Below, piece by piece: positions 15,151 to 23,000 of a stretch of DNA of 64,000 nt. The stretch covers positions 1 to 64,000 of the forward strand of contig DEKJ01000006.1 of NCBI GenBank assembly GCA_002353825.1, given 5' to 3'. This stretch comes from Prevotella sp. UBA2725. Lineage in GTDB: Bacteria > Bacteroidota > Bacteroidia > Bacteroidales > Bacteroidaceae. The notes under the pieces were generated by a model. The model had not been told where the DNA came from and made no database searches. It saw only the letters and a list, made by a program, of their open reading frames with translations. Each line of letters opens with the position of its first letter. The stretch's first letter is position 1. The position numbers were made by a program, and so were the translations under genes.

Positions 15151-16434
15151 ATGGCAATGAGGGTATTGATAGTCAACACAAGCGAGCGTACTGGCGGTGC
15201 AGCTGTAGCTGCAGGCCGCCTGATGGATGCGCTGAACAACAATGGCGTGAAGGCCAAGATGCTTGTGCGAGACAAGGAGACTGATGACATCACGGTTGTC
15301 GGGTTGAATGGCGGACTGCGGCAAAGGCTCCATTTCCTTTGGGAACGGTGGTGTATCTTCATGCATCTGCATTTCAAGCGAGAGCATCTCTTCGACATAG
15401 ATATAGCAAACACGGGAACTGATATTACGAAACTGCCGGAGTTTAAGGAGGCAGACGTCATCCATCTTGCCTGGATCAATCAAGGATTCCTGTCTTTGAA
15501 AGTCATCAAGAAGATTATCAATAGTGGAAAAGCGGTAGTATGGACGATGCACGACCTATGGCCAGCAACAGGTATCTGTCATTTCACGCTTGATTGTGAG
15601 GCTTATAAAACGGTATGCCACAACTGCTTCTATCTTCCGAACGGAGGAAATGCTAAAGATCTGTCTACACGCATCTTCAATAAGAAAAAGAAGCTTTACA
15701 ACAATAGCGGCATTCACTTCGTGGCATGTAGTAAGTGGCTTGGCAACAATGCTCGACAGAGTGGTTTGCTTACAGGCTTACAGCTTGCTGTTATTCCTAA
15801 TCCGATAGATACGCATATCTACTATCCCAAAGATAAGAAAGAAGCTCGACTGCATTCTACATTGCCAGTAGATAAACGTATCATTCTTTTCGTCTCTCAA
15901 CGCGTGACAGCGGAGCGTAAAGGTATGGCTTATTTCACGAAAGCTGTCTCGATGCTCGCCGACCGTTATCCGGAGATGAAGCAGAATACGGTTATCGCCG
16001 TTCTTGGCGGGCATGCTGAAGATGTGGTGTCACAGTTGGCATTGCCGTCTATTCCACTCGGCTACATCGGAAATGAGCGTCAGATCGTGGATATCTACAA
16101 TGCAGCTGATGTCTTCGTCATCCCGTCGCTCGATGACAATCTTCCCAATACAATCATGGAAGCCATGGCTTGCGGCGTTCCTTCTGTTGGTTTTAAGGTA
16201 GGAGGTATTCCTGAGATGATCGACCATCAGAAGAATGGCTATCTTGCCAACTTTAAGGATGCTGATGACTTAGCTGCCGGTATCCATTGGGTGTTGGATG
16301 AGGCTGACAAAGAGGCTTTGAAGAAGCAATGTGTCCAGAAAGTGATGTCTTGCTATTCACAGCGTACTGTGGCTATGAAATACATTGAGGTCTATAATCA
16401 GGCACTTGCTTTCAAAAACTATAAGTTATCCTAA
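15151..16434 (+). CDS. glycosyltransferase family 4 protein
   Basis: A 427-residue GT-B-fold transferase. The N-terminus (RVLIVNTSERTGGAAVAAGRL) is the usual donor-independent Rossmann half with the GGA loop. The C-terminal half has LGYIGNERQIVDIYNAADVFVIPSLDDNLPNTIMEAMACGVPSVGF, the GT4 nucleotide-sugar binding region with its catalytic-side Glu residues. It is probably cytoplasmic and builds a surface polysaccharide or lipopolysaccharide, together with the next gene. The acceptor and sugar cannot be named. Confidence 0.9.
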   Translation: MAMRVLIVNTSERTGGAAVAAGRLMDALNNNGVKAKMLVRDKETDDITVVGLNGGLRQRLHFLWERWCIFMHLHFKREHLFDIDIANTGTDITKLPEFKEADVIHLAWINQGFLSLKVIKKIINSGKAVVWTMHDLWPATGICHFTLDCEAYKTVCHNCFYLPNGGNAKDLSTRIFNKKKKLYNNSGIHFVACSKWLGNNARQSGLLTGLQLAVIPNPIDTHIYYPKDKKEARLHSTLPVDKRIILFVSQRVTAERKGMAYFTKAVSMLADRYPEMKQNTVIAVLGGHAEDVVSQLALPSIPLGYIGNERQIVDIYNAADVFVIPSLDDNLPNTIMEAMACGVPSVGFKVGGIPEMIDHQKNGYLANFKDADDLAAGIHWVLDEADKEALKKQCVQKVMSCYSQRTVAMKYIEVYNQALAFKNYKLS

Positions 16435-16436
16435 AA

Positions 16437-16485
16437 CTCACAGTCTCATAAACTCATAGACTCATAAACTCACAGACTCATACTC
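16437..16485 (+). repeat. short tandem repeat (8/16-bp ACTCATA units)
   Basis: The gap between two glycosyltransferase genes consists almost entirely of ACTCATAAACTCATAG-like 16-bp units made of two 8-bp halves. It resembles an expanded simple repeat and ends next to the ATG of the second gene, so it could change spacing of the ribosome site. Confidence 0.6.
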
Positions 16486-17265
16486 ATGATAAAGTTCACA
16501 ATCGTAACATGTACTTATAATGCCGCTCCAGTGCTGCAGCGTACTTTAGACAGTGTGCTGAGTCAGAAATATGCTGATGTAGAGCACCTTATCCTCGACG
16601 GTTTGTCTAAGGATGATACGGTAAAGATTGCGATGGCATATAAGGAGCGCTCAGATAAGTCGGGCAATGATCACGACGTCGTGGTCATCTCTGAGAAGGA
16701 TGGTGGACTTTATGATGCGATGAATAAAGGCATCCGGCATGCTACAGGCGACTATATCGTCTTTCTCAATGCCGGCGACACATTCCCGAACGAGGACACG
16801 CTTGAGACCATAGCATCGTCTATCGGCGATGGTGAGAAACTTCCCGGCGTGCTCTATGGTGATACGGATATTGTGGACATGGACCACCATTTCCTGCGCC
16901 ATCGCCGGTTGAGCCCGCCTAAACGACTGACGTGGCGCTCGTTCAAGCGAGGTATGTTGGTGTGCCATCAGGCGTTTTATGCACGCACTGACTTGGCGAA
17001 GGAGACTTTATATAATAATGTGGATTATCGCTTCTCGGCTGACGTCGACTGGTGCATCCGCATCATGAAACTGTGCGCTAAGCGCAACCTTGCTTTGCGG
17101 AATGTCAATGCCGTCATTGTCGATTACTTAGATGGAGGCATGACAAACAAAAACCATAATGCCTCGCTGAAGGAACGGTTCCATGTCATGGCGAAGCATT
17201 ATGGTTTTATACAAACGGTCTTTTTACACCTTTATTTCGTTCTGAGGTCGGTCGTAAAAAGATAA
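16486..17265 (+). CDS. glycosyltransferase family 2 protein
   Basis: A 259-residue GT-A-fold transferase. It opens KFTIVTCTYNAAPVLQRTLDSVLSQ, continues with VISEKDGGLYDAMNKGIRHATGDYIVFLNAGDTF (the NAGD replaces the classic DxD region), and has a later cluster DVDWCIRIMKL. This layout is common in WcaA-like capsule and O-antigen enzymes. It follows the GT4 gene by 51 bp and probably works in the same surface glycan pathway. It ends 2 bp before the convergent M23 peptidase gene. Confidence 0.88.
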   Translation: MIKFTIVTCTYNAAPVLQRTLDSVLSQKYADVEHLILDGLSKDDTVKIAMAYKERSDKSGNDHDVVVISEKDGGLYDAMNKGIRHATGDYIVFLNAGDTFPNEDTLETIASSIGDGEKLPGVLYGDTDIVDMDHHFLRHRRLSPPKRLTWRSFKRGMLVCHQAFYARTDLAKETLYNNVDYRFSADVDWCIRIMKLCAKRNLALRNVNAVIVDYLDGGMTNKNHNASLKERFHVMAKHYGFIQTVFLHLYFVLRSVVKR

Positions 17266-17267
17266 TT

Positions 17268-18239
17268 TTATACGTATCTGATAATCATTCCGGCTCTTAC
17301 CTTCTGGTTCTTGCTGCGGAAGCCGTTGAGGCGCATAATCTTCTCAACACTCACGCCGACCTTCTTGGCGATAGAGGCGAGGGTCTCGCCGCTCTGAACC
17401 TTGTAGTAGACACGTTCGGGAGCGTTCATGGCCTCACGTACATCCTCTGGTACATCGTCGTCGCTGTGTCCGACCTCACCGTAGATCATGTCACGGCTAT
17501 ATCCGCCATTGCCGATCTTGCCACGTTCACGTGTCGCGATTTCCGATTCGCGCTCGTAAGTGCGTTTGTTGAAGACATAATAATCGCCTGTGACGTCTTG
17601 ATTCTTAAAGTCAAAGAAAAGTGCAGGGTTCAGTGCCACGCCGCAAAGTCGAGTCTCGAAATGAAGGTGAGAACCAGTACTTCGGCCTGTGTTGCCGCCT
17701 AAGCCGATCGGTTGACCGGCGCGCACAGTTTCGTTCTCGGTGACGAGTTGTTTAGAAAGATGTCCGTAGATTGTTTCAAGACCATTGGGGTGACGGATGA
17801 CGATATAGTTGCCATAGCCTCCAGCCTCATAGCGTACGACACGTACTTTGCCGGAGAAAGTCGCGCGGATGGTGTCGCCGATATATACTTTAATGTCCAG
17901 TCCCTTGTGCTGGCGACCCCAGCGCGAACCGAAGTTGCTCGTTACCACGCGGCTTGGTGTTGGCATGCAGAAATGCCGGAGGTTGATGGTGAAGGAGTCG
18001 GGGAGCTCAGTAGCGCGGTGAGCATAAGTATTGTCCCATTCATCACCGTAGAGTTGTGCGGCAGGTGATTGGATGTTCTCACGTTCAACAAGCGTCTTAA
18101 CCTCAATGGAATCGAGCTTCTTGGCTCTTCTATCGATAGGCGCCTGCCTTGCCAAAAGGTCCTGTGCAGAGACTGTTCCCGTGCACAAAACAAAAAGCAA
18201 TAATGCCCCTACCGTCTTTATCTTTCTTTTTATTGACAT
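17268..18239 (-). CDS. M23-family peptidoglycan endopeptidase with LysM domain
   Basis: A 323-residue exported protein with signal peptide (residues 1-25). The M23 domain at about 90-215 has the zinc ligands HKGLD and HLHFE and the usual NFGSRWG and IYGHLSK motifs. The C-terminal 45 residues form a LysM repeat (YYKVQSGETLASIAKKVGVSVEKIMRLNG) that binds peptidoglycan. It likely cuts cross-links or activates amidases during cell division. A TATCTTTG box on the minus strand (18305-18298) and an FNR-like dyad lie upstream. Confidence 0.92.
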   Translation of the reverse strand: MSIKRKIKTVGALLLFVLCTGTVSAQDLLARQAPIDRRAKKLDSIEVKTLVERENIQSPAAQLYGDEWDNTYAHRATELPDSFTINLRHFCMPTPSRVVTSNFGSRWGRQHKGLDIKVYIGDTIRATFSGKVRVVRYEAGGYGNYIVIRHPNGLETIYGHLSKQLVTENETVRAGQPIGLGGNTGRSTGSHLHFETRLCGVALNPALFFDFKNQDVTGDYYVFNKRTYERESEIATRERGKIGNGGYSRDMIYGEVGHSDDDVPEDVREAMNAPERVYYKVQSGETLASIAKKVGVSVEKIMRLNGFRSKNQKVRAGMIIRYV

Positions 18240-18297
18240 TCAGCTATTCTCTTTTTCAGGTTTGCAATGAAACGGAAATAATTGTTTCATTTACATC

Positions 18298-18338
18298 CAC
18301 AAAGATATAAAAAAAACGCGAGACTTGATTTACCTCAA
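18298..18338 (-). promoter_or_regulatory. promoter with FNR-like dyad, M23 peptidase gene
   Basis: On the minus strand: TTGAG-GTAA-ATCAA (18338-18325, one mismatch) then TATCTTTG (18305-18298). Centre-to-box distance (31.5 bp) is close to that at malQ (33.5 bp), a class II type spacing. The remainder of the 18240-18465 gap shows nothing else I can support. Confidence 0.45.
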
Positions 18339-18465
18339 GGCTTTTTTATGAGTTGTTTAACAGAAATCGTGTGCAATCCGCATTGCCTTAACAAATATTT
18401 GGAAGCGATTAACGCTTTCTACTGTGCATATTGCACACCTCGCGCCTTCATGTCACTCAATAGGA

Positions 18466-20565
18466 TCAGCTAATGACGCCCCAGTTGACATTTGTGTTTT
18501 TCAGTTCTTTGAGGTGATTCCATAGGAGTGCATTCTCTGGTTTCACACAGTCAGGATCATCGTTCACAATGCGTTGTGCTTCGTTGCGGGCGAGCTGTAC
18601 GATCTGTCCGTCACGCGCGATATTGGCAATCTTCAGGTCGAATGCCATACCACTCTGCACCGTACCCTCAAGGTCACCAGGACCACGCAGTTTGAGGTCA
18701 GCCTCTGCAATGCGGAAACCGTCGTTGGTCTGGCACATGATATCGATACGCTTCTTCGTGTCCTGTGAGAGCTCATAACCTGTGACAAGGATACAGAAGC
18801 TCTGCTTTGCTCCACGTCCTACACGTCCACGAAGCTGATGGAGCTGCGACAGGCCGAAGCGTTGGGCATCCATGATGACCATGACCGAGGCGTTGGGCAC
18901 ATTGACACCTACTTCTATAACGGTCGTAGCGACGAGTATCTGCGTCTCGCCACGGACGAACTTCTCCATCTCAGCCTCTTTGTCCTTCGGTTTCATCTGG
19001 CCATGCACCTTGCTCATGGCGAATTGTGGGAAGATCTGTTTCAGCGACTCGTAGCCGTCCTCAAGGTTCTTGAGGTTCTTTTTCTTCCCTTCCTCAATGA
19101 CGGGAAAGACAATATACACCTGTCGTCCCTCTTTTATCTGCTTGGCGATGCCGGCATAAAGAGACGTCATTTGGTTGTTATATTTATGGATGGTGACAAT
19201 AGGCTTACGGCCTGGTGGAAGTTCATCGATAACGCTCACATCGAGGTCGCCGTAGAGCGTCATGGCAAGGGTTCGGGGGATAGGCGTGGCTGTCATTACT
19301 AAGATATGGGGCGGCCGCTCACTCTTCTTCCATAGTTTGGCGCGTTGCGCTACACCGAAGCGGTGCTGCTCGTCAATGACGGCCAAACCAAGGTTGCGGA
19401 ACACGACATTGTCTTCTATCAGCGCATGGGTACCGACAAGGATGTTGATAGATCCGTCGGCAAGGGCAGCGAGAACCTCCTCGCGTTTCTTCCCTTTCAC
19501 GATGCCTGTAAGGAGCTCCACACGGATATCCATACCTTTCAAAAATCCCTGGATGGTTTGTAGATGTTGCTCGGCAAGAATCTCCGTCGGTGCCATTATA
19601 CAGGTCTGAAAGCCGTTACCGATAGCGATGAGCATCGCCATCAGTGCTACGAGTGTCTTGCCCGAGCCCACGTCTCCTTGCAGCAAGCGGTTCATCTGAA
19701 GCCCCGACCGCATGTCGTCGCGAATCTCGTGTACTACGCGTTTTTGGGCTCCCGTAAGGTCGAAAGGCAGGTTCGTCTTATAGAATGTGTTGAGCGGTGC
19801 ACCAACATGTTGAAAGGTATAGCCGCGGTATTTGTGTCGTTGCTCCGTGGCATAGCGCAGGATGTTGAGCTGTACATAGAACAACTCCTCAAACTTCAAC
19901 CGTTCCTGTGCCTGCTGAACGTCACGTAGTGATTTAGGGTAATGGATTTTCCTCAACGCTTCTTCGCGGGGGATGAGATGCAGGCGGGCTATCTGACTGG
20001 GCAACAGTGTCTCCGGAATGGAGCCTTGGGGGATGCGTGTCACGAGGGCTTTGGTCATCTTCTCGACAGACCGCGACGTAATCCCCCGGTTCTTCATTGT
20101 CTGCGTGGTGATGTAATACGGCTGCATGCCCATGGTGGACAACTGCACATTGGCGGCTTTCTCCATGTCGGGGTGCGCAAACTGGTAGCGGCCGTTGTAA
20201 GGCTGGGGCTTGCCAAAAACGATATATTCTGTTCCGGGCTTGTAACTGTCGTACACCCAGTTTTTGGCACCGAACCACACGAGGTCGACGACGTCGCGAC
20301 CGTCAGAGAAGTGGGCTACGATTCGTTTTCTCCGCCCCTCACCGAATTCTTCGAAACTTTGTATGGCTCCTTTGATCTGTACCGTCGGCATGTCGCCTGT
20401 GAGTTCGCGGATGGCATAGACCTTCGATCGGTCCACATATTTATAAGGGTAATACTCGAGCAGGTCACCCCAAGTCTTGATGTTGAGTTGACTGACAAGA
20501 ATCTCCTTGCGTTTGGGTCCCACGCCGGGGAGATACATGATGTCCTGATCGAGTATGCCGCTCAT
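18466..20565 (-). CDS. recG: RecG, ATP-dependent branched-DNA helicase
   Basis: A 699-residue helicase. ATG 20565 (MSGILDQDIMYLPGVGPKRKEIL) is preferred; an ATG 24 bases upstream lies in a GC palindrome and would add eight unrelated residues. The N-terminal wedge domain binds forks. The motor shows LLQGDVGSGKTLVALMAM (Walker A), DEQHRFGV (Walker B), TATPIPRTLA and RGRVGRGAKQSFC. RecG rewinds stalled replication forks and Holliday junctions. It is last in a minus-strand set after DJ-1 and ispD, with a palindrome in the 45-bp gap. Confidence 0.97.
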   Translation of the reverse strand: MSGILDQDIMYLPGVGPKRKEILVSQLNIKTWGDLLEYYPYKYVDRSKVYAIRELTGDMPTVQIKGAIQSFEEFGEGRRKRIVAHFSDGRDVVDLVWFGAKNWVYDSYKPGTEYIVFGKPQPYNGRYQFAHPDMEKAANVQLSTMGMQPYYITTQTMKNRGITSRSVEKMTKALVTRIPQGSIPETLLPSQIARLHLIPREEALRKIHYPKSLRDVQQAQERLKFEELFYVQLNILRYATEQRHKYRGYTFQHVGAPLNTFYKTNLPFDLTGAQKRVVHEIRDDMRSGLQMNRLLQGDVGSGKTLVALMAMLIAIGNGFQTCIMAPTEILAEQHLQTIQGFLKGMDIRVELLTGIVKGKKREEVLAALADGSINILVGTHALIEDNVVFRNLGLAVIDEQHRFGVAQRAKLWKKSERPPHILVMTATPIPRTLAMTLYGDLDVSVIDELPPGRKPIVTIHKYNNQMTSLYAGIAKQIKEGRQVYIVFPVIEEGKKKNLKNLEDGYESLKQIFPQFAMSKVHGQMKPKDKEAEMEKFVRGETQILVATTVIEVGVNVPNASVMVIMDAQRFGLSQLHQLRGRVGRGAKQSFCILVTGYELSQDTKKRIDIMCQTNDGFRIAEADLKLRGPGDLEGTVQSGMAFDLKIANIARDGQIVQLARNEAQRIVNDDPDCVKPENALLWNHLKELKNTNVNWGVIS

Positions 20566-20579
20566 TACTATTTGCAATA

Positions 20580-20600
20580 GGGCGGCCACATGGGCCGCCC
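20580..20600. repeat. GC-rich dispersed palindrome between ispD and recG
   Basis: GGGCGGCC (20580-20587) and GGCCGCCC (20593-20600), perfect 8-bp arms with a 5-base loop. Same family as 5602-5633. It may weaken read-through into recG. Confidence 0.7.
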
Positions 20601-20610
20601 CTACTTGTTG

Positions 20611-21285
20611 TTATTTAGTAGCCAGTACCTCTGCGACCTTCAGGTCGAAAGGTGTCGTTATCTTGATGTTCTCCTTGTTGCCATCGACGAGTTTGATACA
20701 GATGCCGAGGCTCTCCACCACGGAGGCGTCGTCAGTGAACGACTTGCGGTCCGGCTGGTTAAAGGCTTGCTTGGCAAGGGAGATGTCGAACACTTGTGGG
20801 GTCTGTACAGCCCGGTAGAGCGAACGGTCCACGGTGAATGTCCGCTCAGAGCGCGGGTCTGTGTGGCGCAATGTGTCGGTGACGGGTACCACGGGCACGG
20901 CTGTGTACTCCTCGCGCGCCGTATCGAAACAGTTGGCAATGACCTCTTCGGAGACGAAGGGCCGCACACCGTCGTGGAAGCCTACAACGCCTTCTTCGTC
21001 GTCGGGGACGAGTGCCAGTCCGTTCTTCGAACTTTCAAAGCGTGTCGAGCCTCCGTCAGCGATGCGATGAGGGATGTCGAAATGATATTCCGTGCACATT
21101 GCCTTCCATGTCTCTTGTTGATCCTTCGGCAGTACGACGATGATGCCGAGCTCAGGGTCATAATGGTGGAACCGCTCTATGGTGTGCATGAGCACGGGCT
21201 TACCGGCAACTTTCAGAAACTGCTTCGGAATGTCAGTCCCCATGCGCGTGCCGCGTCCGCCGGCCACAATGATAATATAGTCCAT
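20611..21285 (-). CDS. ispD: IspD, 2-C-methyl-D-erythritol 4-phosphate cytidylyltransferase
   Basis: A 224-residue enzyme starting at ATG 21285 (MDYIIIVAGGRGTRMGTDIPKQFL), which gives the canonical nucleotide-binding N-terminus; a further ATG upstream falls inside the DJ-1 gene. Other family signs are HDGVRPFVS, the TDTLR region and TDDASVVE. It couples CTP to methylerythritol phosphate in the MEP isoprenoid pathway, two steps before IspF, which lies at 14332-14802. Only 4 bp separate it from the upstream DJ-1 gene, so they share an operon. Confidence 0.95.
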   Translation of the reverse strand: MDYIIIVAGGRGTRMGTDIPKQFLKVAGKPVLMHTIERFHHYDPELGIIVVLPKDQQETWKAMCTEYHFDIPHRIADGGSTRFESSKNGLALVPDDEEGVVGFHDGVRPFVSEEVIANCFDTAREEYTAVPVVPVTDTLRHTDPRSERTFTVDRSLYRAVQTPQVFDISLAKQAFNQPDRKSFTDDASVVESLGICIKLVDGNKENIKITTPFDLKVAEVLATK

Positions 21286-21289
21286 AATA

Positions 21290-21853
21290 TTATTTTTCCA
21301 TGAGGTGTGCAAACTGCATTTTCTTTTCCAAAGCCTTCACGTCAGCTTCGGGAATGAAGTAGCCGAGGATGTGGTATGCGTAGGGCAGGGTAGCGGCTGG
21401 GCCTTCACCAGTTGTCACGAGGCCATCCTCCTCAAAGAGGTTACCCGTGTAGGTAGCGCCCGTGAGATATTTCTGGAAGCCCGGGGAGCATGTAGCACGC
21501 TTGCCTTCGAGGATACCGATAGAACCGAGCACCATTGGGGCAGCGCAGATAGCAGCCACACGCTTGCCGGCATCGTATTGTGCCTTCAATGCCTTGCGCA
21601 CGCCTTCGTGAGCGTTAAGGTTCGTCGAGCCAGGCATGCCGCCGGGTATCATCAGCAGGTCTGCATCGGTGAAGGTCCCGTCTTCGAACTTCATGTCTGC
21701 CTTGATGGTCACGCCGTGCGATGTCTCTACAAACTCACTGCCTGTGACGCTCACGGTCTTGATGTCTACACCGCCGCGACGCAGGATATCCACGGGAGCC
21801 AGTCCCTCAATCTCTTCAAAGCCATTGGCTAAAAACTCATATACCTTTGCCAT
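21290..21853 (-). CDS. DJ-1/PfpI-family protein
   Basis: A 187-residue flavodoxin-like protein of the DJ-1 subgroup. The acid in FEEIEGLAP (about residues 12-20) and the nucleophile-elbow Cys in VAAICAAPMVLG match the family; later NLFEEDGLVTTGEGPAA fits too. Members act as glyoxalases, deglycases or oxidative-stress chaperones, and the specific activity cannot be read. It heads the minus-strand DJ-1, ispD, recG set, with promoter and leader hairpin at 21887-21928. Confidence 0.9.
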   Translation of the reverse strand: MAKVYEFLANGFEEIEGLAPVDILRRGGVDIKTVSVTGSEFVETSHGVTIKADMKFEDGTFTDADLLMIPGGMPGSTNLNAHEGVRKALKAQYDAGKRVAAICAAPMVLGSIGILEGKRATCSPGFQKYLTGATYTGNLFEEDGLVTTGEGPAATLPYAYHILGYFIPEADVKALEKKMQFAHLMEK

Positions 21854-21886
21854 AATATCTTATATATTAGTGAATGCAAGTTATGT

Positions 21887-21928
21887 GCATTGCCGTCCTC
21901 GGCAATGCTTCCATTTGATACAAAGATA
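21887..21928 (-). promoter_or_regulatory. promoter and leader hairpin of DJ-1/ispD operon
   Basis: TATCTTTG on the minus strand (21928-21921), then a perfect 9-bp hairpin GCATTGCCG-AGGA-CGGCAATGC (21908-21887) right after the predicted start. The leader continues 33 bases to ATG 21853. The hairpin at the very 5' end could stabilise the message or regulate it. Confidence 0.5.
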
Positions 21929-22078
21929 GCTAAAAACCTTGAGGAACCGTCTTTATACCTTCTCTTTAACAAACATTTATAATAACATGTTCATTATTTC
22001 TTATCTTTTGACGCTATAAGGCTAAAATTTTTGTATCTTTGTTGCGGAATTATAAGGAGGATTCAAGAAGCATAGAAA

Positions 22079-22987
22079 ATGACACAAGATAGACGACTTC
22101 GTTTTGCCATTTTTGGTAACGAATATCAGGCTAAGAAGAGTGCGGGCATTGAGCAAGTACTTGCCTGCCTCAATGAGCGAAAGGCTGAGATATACATCGA
22201 TCGGCCTTTCCTCGAATACCTCACGCATACCTTGCATGTCGAGGTCAACCCTGACGGTGTGTTTGATGATTACAACTTTGACGTCGACTATGCTATCTCT
22301 ATTGGCGGTGACGGTACGTTCTTGAAGGCTGCCAACCGCGTCCTTGCCAAAGGCACGCCAGTCATCGGCGTCAATACGGGCCGTCTGGGCTTCCTGGCCG
22401 AGGTGTTACCGAGTGAGTTTAAGGAAGCATTGACAGATATCTATGAGGGAAAGTGTGAGTTTGAGAACCATACCGTCATACAGATCTCTGCAGAGACCGA
22501 TGGTGAGCCGGGTTCGATGCCCATAGAAGGCAGTCCTTATGCCCTTAACGACATTGCTATCCTCAAGCGAGACAGTGCTTCGATGATTACAATCCGCGCC
22601 TATGTCAACGATGACTTTCTCGTGACCTATCAGGCCGATGGTCTCGTGGTCTCTACGCCTACGGGCTCCACGGCTTATAACCTCAGTAACGGCGGACCTA
22701 TCATCGTGCCCAACAGTGGCAGCATCTGCCTCACCCCTGTGGCACCGCACAGCTTGAATATCCGGCCCATCGTGCTCAACGACACAACAGTCATTAAACT
22801 TGAAGTGGAAAGTCGTAGTCATAATTTCTTGGTGGCTATCGACGGCCGTTCAGAGAAACTGCACGAAGGTACGAAGCTCATTATCCAGAAGGCTCCGTAT
22901 TTTGTCAAGGTCGTCAAGCTTCGTTCGAAACGATACTTTTCTATCCTCCGTGAGAAACTCATGTGGGGTGCTGACCAGCGTGGATAA
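22079..22987 (+). CDS. nadK: NAD kinase
   Basis: A 302-residue kinase that makes NADP from NAD and ATP (or polyphosphate). It has the signature SIGGDGTFLKAAN, TGRLGFLAEV and the conserved PTGSTAYNLSNGGPIIVP block. A TATCTTTG promoter box lies at 22034-22041 and AAGGAGG precedes ATG 22079. It is followed 13 bp later by an ABC exporter gene on the same strand. Confidence 0.96.
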   Translation: MTQDRRLRFAIFGNEYQAKKSAGIEQVLACLNERKAEIYIDRPFLEYLTHTLHVEVNPDGVFDDYNFDVDYAISIGGDGTFLKAANRVLAKGTPVIGVNTGRLGFLAEVLPSEFKEALTDIYEGKCEFENHTVIQISAETDGEPGSMPIEGSPYALNDIAILKRDSASMITIRAYVNDDFLVTYQADGLVVSTPTGSTAYNLSNGGPIIVPNSGSICLTPVAPHSLNIRPIVLNDTTVIKLEVESRSHNFLVAIDGRSEKLHEGTKLIIQKAPYFVKVVKLRSKRYFSILREKLMWGADQRG

Positions 22988-23000
22988 GAAAGGAGGGCTT

